Positions 33,354 through 35,497 of a stretch of DNA of 35,497 nt are shown here, piece after piece. Positions within the stretch are counted from its first letter, which is position 1. Every line of letters starts with the position of its first letter. The translations under genes were made by a program, and so were the position numbers. The notes beneath the pieces were generated by a model. That model was not told where the DNA came from. It saw only the letters and a list, made by a program, of their open reading frames with translations, and made no database searches. This stretch comes from Paenalicyclobacillus macrosporangiidus. Lineage in GTDB: Bacteria > Bacillota > Bacilli > Alicyclobacillales > Alicyclobacillaceae. Location of the stretch: assembly GCF_900116805.1 (NCBI RefSeq), contig NZ_FPBV01000027.1, positions 1 through 35,497 on the forward strand, in the 5' to 3' direction.

Positions 33354-33434
33354 ACAATCCCCTCCCAAGGACCAGAATCCAAACCCAGGAGCATTACTAT
33401 TACGAAAATACGGAAGATTCCTGTGTACCTACTC

Positions 33435-33463
33435 ATCATAGCAGATTTTTGAGTCGGTACCAA
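33435..33463 (-). promoter_or_regulatory. Promoter of the aldehyde-alcohol dehydrogenase operon
   Basis: On the minus strand, TTGGTA (33458-33463) and TATGAT (33435-33440) are 17 bases apart, and TGC precedes the -10, making it extended. Transcription would start near 33428, about 75 bases before the aldehyde dehydrogenase start codon. Confidence 0.8.
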
Positions 33464-33472
33464 CCGGTTGGT
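33459..33472. promoter_or_regulatory. 14-bp perfect palindromic operator on the -35
   Basis: ACCAACCGGTTGGT reads the same on both strands and covers most of the -35 hexamer of the operon promoter. Such short palindromes over -35 elements are typical of TetR- or LacI-type repressor sites. Binding here would block polymerase. No regulator gene is adjacent in the window, so the binding protein is unknown. Confidence 0.7.
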
Positions 33473-33637
33473 CGGAATGGCAGCGTGATCGAAACGAGAT
33501 TTCACAGAGGCTTTCCGTTTCTACCTCCGGCTCAAGCGTGCTTGCCTGCGGGAGTAAAATAGGGGATGGCCTGCATCATGGCAGCGCATGCAGATTCGCG
33601 TGTAACGAGGAGCGTGCCGAGAAGGGGTGGGGCGTGA

Positions 33638-34564
33638 ATGAATCGGATCTGGGCGGCGGACATCTCCATCACGCGGGAGCAGGCGCGCGTTGTCATCGAA
33701 CGGCAGTTCCCGGAACTGGCCCCGGCGGACGTTCGCTGGTGGAACGAGGGATGGGACAACACCTTGTTCGAGGTCAACGAAAGATACGTGTTTCGGTTTC
33801 CCAGGCGTGCGGTGGCCGTGGACCTCCTCCGGACGGAATTGGGCATCCTGCCGCATCTGGCGGAGCGATTGCCGGCCGCGATACCTAATCCGCGCTTTCT
33901 CGGCACGCCCGGCGATGGATTTCCATTTCCGTTTTTCGGATACGACAAGCTGCCCGGACGGCCTCCCCATGAGGTTCGTCCGACGGAGGTGCAGCGGACG
34001 GCCAGCGCCGGTCCGTGGGCACGCTTTCTCCGAGCGCTCCACCAGGTTCCGGTTTCGGATGCGATCCGCTGGGGCATCGCGGACTCGGACGCCATCGGCC
34101 GCCTGGACGTCGCCCGGCGGGCACCGCAGTTAGCGGCGCGGGCACAGACCCTGCATGAGAAGGGCGTCCTGGGGGATGTTGCCCCGGTGCTCGAGATGGC
34201 GGCGTCCGCAGCCAGCTGGGGGGATGCTGCTGGCACCGTCCCCATGGCGGTGGTGCACGGGGACCTGAATTTCCGCAACTTCCTCGTGGATGAGGCCGGG
34301 GCGTTGTGCGGCGTGATCGACTGGGGAGACGCGCACATCGGCCACCCGGCCATCGATCTGACGGTGGTGTACACTTTCCTGCCGCCTCAGGCGCGCGAGG
34401 CGTTCTGGCGTGTCTATGGCCCGGTGCCGGACGCGGTGCGCCGTCTGGCGCGGTTCCGGGCGCTGTACGCGTCCGTGCTCATCCTCGAGTACGCCGTCGA
34501 TATCGGCGACGAGCGGCAGGCGGAAGAGGCCATGCGGGGCATTGTATGGAGCCTGGCGGACTGA
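33638..34564 (+). CDS. APH-type phosphotransferase
   Basis: A kinase-fold protein of 308 residues in the aminoglycoside phosphotransferase / choline kinase superfamily. The ATG at 33638 follows GGGGTGGGG. The catalytic loop VVHGDLNFRNFLVD lies near 206-219 and the metal-binding IDWGDAHIGHPAIDL near 227-241. The N lobe has WNEGWDNTLFEVN. Most such proteins phosphorylate small molecules such as sugars, nucleosides or drugs; this one's substrate is not evident, and antibiotic resistance should not be assumed. It is divergent from the aldehyde dehydrogenase operon. No clear promoter was found in the 270 bases between them beyond TAAAAT at 33555. Confidence 0.88.
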   Translation: MNRIWAADISITREQARVVIERQFPELAPADVRWWNEGWDNTLFEVNERYVFRFPRRAVAVDLLRTELGILPHLAERLPAAIPNPRFLGTPGDGFPFPFFGYDKLPGRPPHEVRPTEVQRTASAGPWARFLRALHQVPVSDAIRWGIADSDAIGRLDVARRAPQLAARAQTLHEKGVLGDVAPVLEMAASAASWGDAAGTVPMAVVHGDLNFRNFLVDEAGALCGVIDWGDAHIGHPAIDLTVVYTFLPPQAREAFWRVYGPVPDAVRRLARFRALYASVLILEYAVDIGDERQAEEAMRGIVWSLAD

Positions 34565-34570
34565 AGGGCG

Positions 34571-34610
34571 GCCGGCGTCTCTGCGCCGGCTCATGTGCTG
34601 CGCACATGAG
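34571..34610 (+). terminator. Two adjacent hairpins after the phosphotransferase
   Basis: GCCGGCG (34571-34577) pairs with CGCCGGC (34584-34590), and CTCATGTG (34590-34597) pairs with CACATGAG (34603-34610). There is no strong T tract (AAGGAATTTTGCG follows), so they may be a weak or factor-dependent terminator. Confidence 0.5.
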
Positions 34611-34939
34611 CAAGGAATTTTGCGTGGGTTGTTCCAGTTCGCAAGCCTTTTTGTTATCGGATACACGCCGACAATGAGGATGCATGAGGTTCGAACGTGT
34701 TGCTTTACCCAAGATCCGCATTTGTCGGGAGTGCGGAGGACAAAAATGGCTTCCCGGGCATATGAGCGACTAGAATTGCCGCAGTACGGTCGAGGCGGAG
34801 TAACGTGTCTTGTGACACAACCAGCACAAATGTCATCGCGACCAACAATGCGGGAAGATTGCGGGAACCTGTTATATGATCGGAATACATAGGGGATTCG
34901 TGATCAAATGACACAGCGGTGTTAGGCCTGGAGGAAGGG
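34611..34939 (+). other. Gene-poor accessory stretch
   Basis: About 330 bases of visibly lower GC than the core genes. A 29-codon frame from ATG 34684 contains ICRECGGQKW, resembling half of a zinc ribbon, but its ribosome binding site is too close and the product is too short to accept. It may be remnant DNA from past insertions. I see no RNA gene. Confidence 0.4.
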
Positions 34940-35065
34940 ATGTCAAGCTCCACGGAACTTTTGTTAAGACTTACGGCACCGTGGACATTGGTGAGGCACG
35001 GATGTGCGGATAGGAATCGTGTTCGAGTGGAGGTCTTCGTGTTAGATTTACGTAGGGTCTGCTGA
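34940..35065 (+). pseudogene. Gene start apparently cut off by an IS insertion
   Basis: ATG 34940 follows GGAGGAAGGG at five bases, a strong ribosome binding site, and opens 41 codons that begin MSSSTELLLRLTAPWTLV and include RVRVEVFVLDL. The frame stops at TGA 35063-35065, inside what seems to be the end of the insertion sequence. The LTAPW...RVxVxV pattern vaguely recalls the N terminus of ISL3-type transposases, but this is a weak guess. The likely reading is a gene interrupted by the IS5-type element. Confidence 0.4.
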
Positions 35066-35497
35066 ACGGTTCACGAGTTCGCCAGCTCAGGTGAAGTTAG
35101 GGCCTGTTGGAGCCACCTAAAAACATGGTACAGAAGAAGGCGGAGTCTGCGCTCCAAGTTCATCACCAGCAGTTGCAGCGCGATAACCGTCTCGCTCGTT
35201 GCCCGCAGACGCGCCCGAATCAGACCCAGACCGTACAAACGCTTGCCTTCGCCGAACTTCCCCTCGATTTCGTTTCGTTCCGCTGCATCCTGTCTCTCAA
35301 TCCGTGCCTGTTCTGCCCGTGCCGTCTTCGAGGGCCGACCCAGCGGAGGTCCACTCAGGCGAATGCCATGCTCTTTGCAGTAACGCAGATTCTCCCGAGT
35401 TCCGGTAGGCCCTGTCGGCCAGCACGGCTTCCGGATAATGGCCATACCGCTCCCGGTAGGCCTCCACTGCCGCCTGCAGGGTATTGCCTTCGTGAAA
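35054..35497 (-). mobile_element. IS5-type insertion sequence, partial
   Basis: The transposase 3' end lies at 35071, and the element continues beyond the window. The end of the element is placed near AGGGTCTGCTGAAC (from about 35053), 18 bases past the transposase stop, on position and general resemblance to IS terminal repeats. The other end is not available for comparison. Confidence 0.6.
35071..35497 (-). pseudogene. IS5-family transposase fragment, frameshifted
   Basis: The C-terminal part of a DDE transposase on the minus strand, open at the window edge. Beyond the shift the frame reads FHEGNTLQAAVEAYRERYG and EAVLADRAYRN; after it, RENLRYCKEHGIRLSGPPLG, then RNEIEGKFGEGKR (the catalytic Glu region) and TSETVIALQLLVMNLERRLR. 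The two parts are in different frames: one extra base near 35399-35402 (an AA on the minus strand) breaks the AYRxRENLRY continuity. So the copy is probably inactive, unless the base is a sequencing error. The family call rests on the EGKFGEGK and SETV segments. Confidence 0.85.

Noticed and set aside
31059-33452. 797-codon plus-strand frame over the dehydrogenase operon
   Set aside because: Antisense to two genes with intact active-site motifs; composition is typical of a GC shadow frame.
34684-34773. 29-codon frame with a CxxC motif
   Set aside because: The ribosome binding site is only three bases from the ATG and one CxxC is too little to support a gene; kept only as a remark in the stretch description.

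Overview
This window comes from a GC-rich, endospore-forming member of the Firmicutes, most likely Alicyclobacillaceae (Alicyclobacillus or Kyrpidia type). That placement is inferred from gene content and order; no search was run. The sporulation and germination genes sleB, ypeB, spoIVA and a YjcZ-like tiny protein, the Bacillus-type regulators CcpA, MecA/YpbH and TRAP, and the gene order all point this way. The order mecB/ypbH - gudB - sleB - ypeB - ypfA - ypfB - cmk - ypfD - yphA - der - gpsA - spoIVA - hbs - mtrB - hepS - menG - hepT - ndk - cheR is essentially that of the Bacillus subtilis chromosome, with local insertions and losses.

Region 1 (1-1554) holds the 3' end of a 5S rRNA with its terminator, about 0.9 kb without a recognisable gene, tRNA-Leu(UAG) with promoter and terminator, and a second spacer ending at the ccpA promoter. 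Region 2 (1555-8161) holds ccpA, a PepV-type dipeptidase, the YpbH/MecA adaptor, a leftward DUF441 membrane protein and MFS exporter, and glutamate dehydrogenase. Region 3 (8162-15239) holds a 54-residue Cys-rich protein, sleB-ypeB, a PilZ protein (ypfA), a ypfB-position membrane protein, a leader with a 26-codon ORF and a terminator-like hairpin, then cmk-plsC-small membrane protein-ypfD.

Region 4 (15240-22942) holds yphA, a PDZ/radical-SAM DUF512 protein, der, plsY, gpsA, gcvH and spoIVA. Region 5 (22943-27104) holds hbs, tRNA-Pro(GGG), mtrB (TRAP), the heptaprenyl diphosphate/menaquinone genes hepS-menG-hepT, and ndk. Region 6 (27105-30548) holds a leftward patatin-like phospholipase, cheR, a small cytochrome c, a tiny YjcZ-like membrane protein on the minus strand, and pheA. 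Region 7 (30549-35497) is accessory: a leftward aldehyde dehydrogenase-alcohol dehydrogenase operon with a perfect 14-bp palindrome on its promoter, an APH-type phosphotransferase, a gene-poor stretch, a short ORF cut off by an insertion sequence, and a frameshifted IS5-type transposase running off the window.

Functionally, the core supplies ribosome and RNA functions (5S, tRNAs, YpfD, Der), membrane lipid synthesis (PlsC, PlsY, GpsA, with Cmk for CTP), menaquinone side chain and final methylation (HepS, HepT, MenG), sporulation and germination (SpoIVA, SleB, YpeB, YjcZ-like), and carbon/nitrogen control (CcpA, glutamate dehydrogenase, GcvH, TRAP). The points most worth a second look are the cmk leader, the operator on the aldehyde/alcohol dehydrogenase promoter, the loss of folE/mtrA beside mtrB, and several small genes that automated calling may miss.
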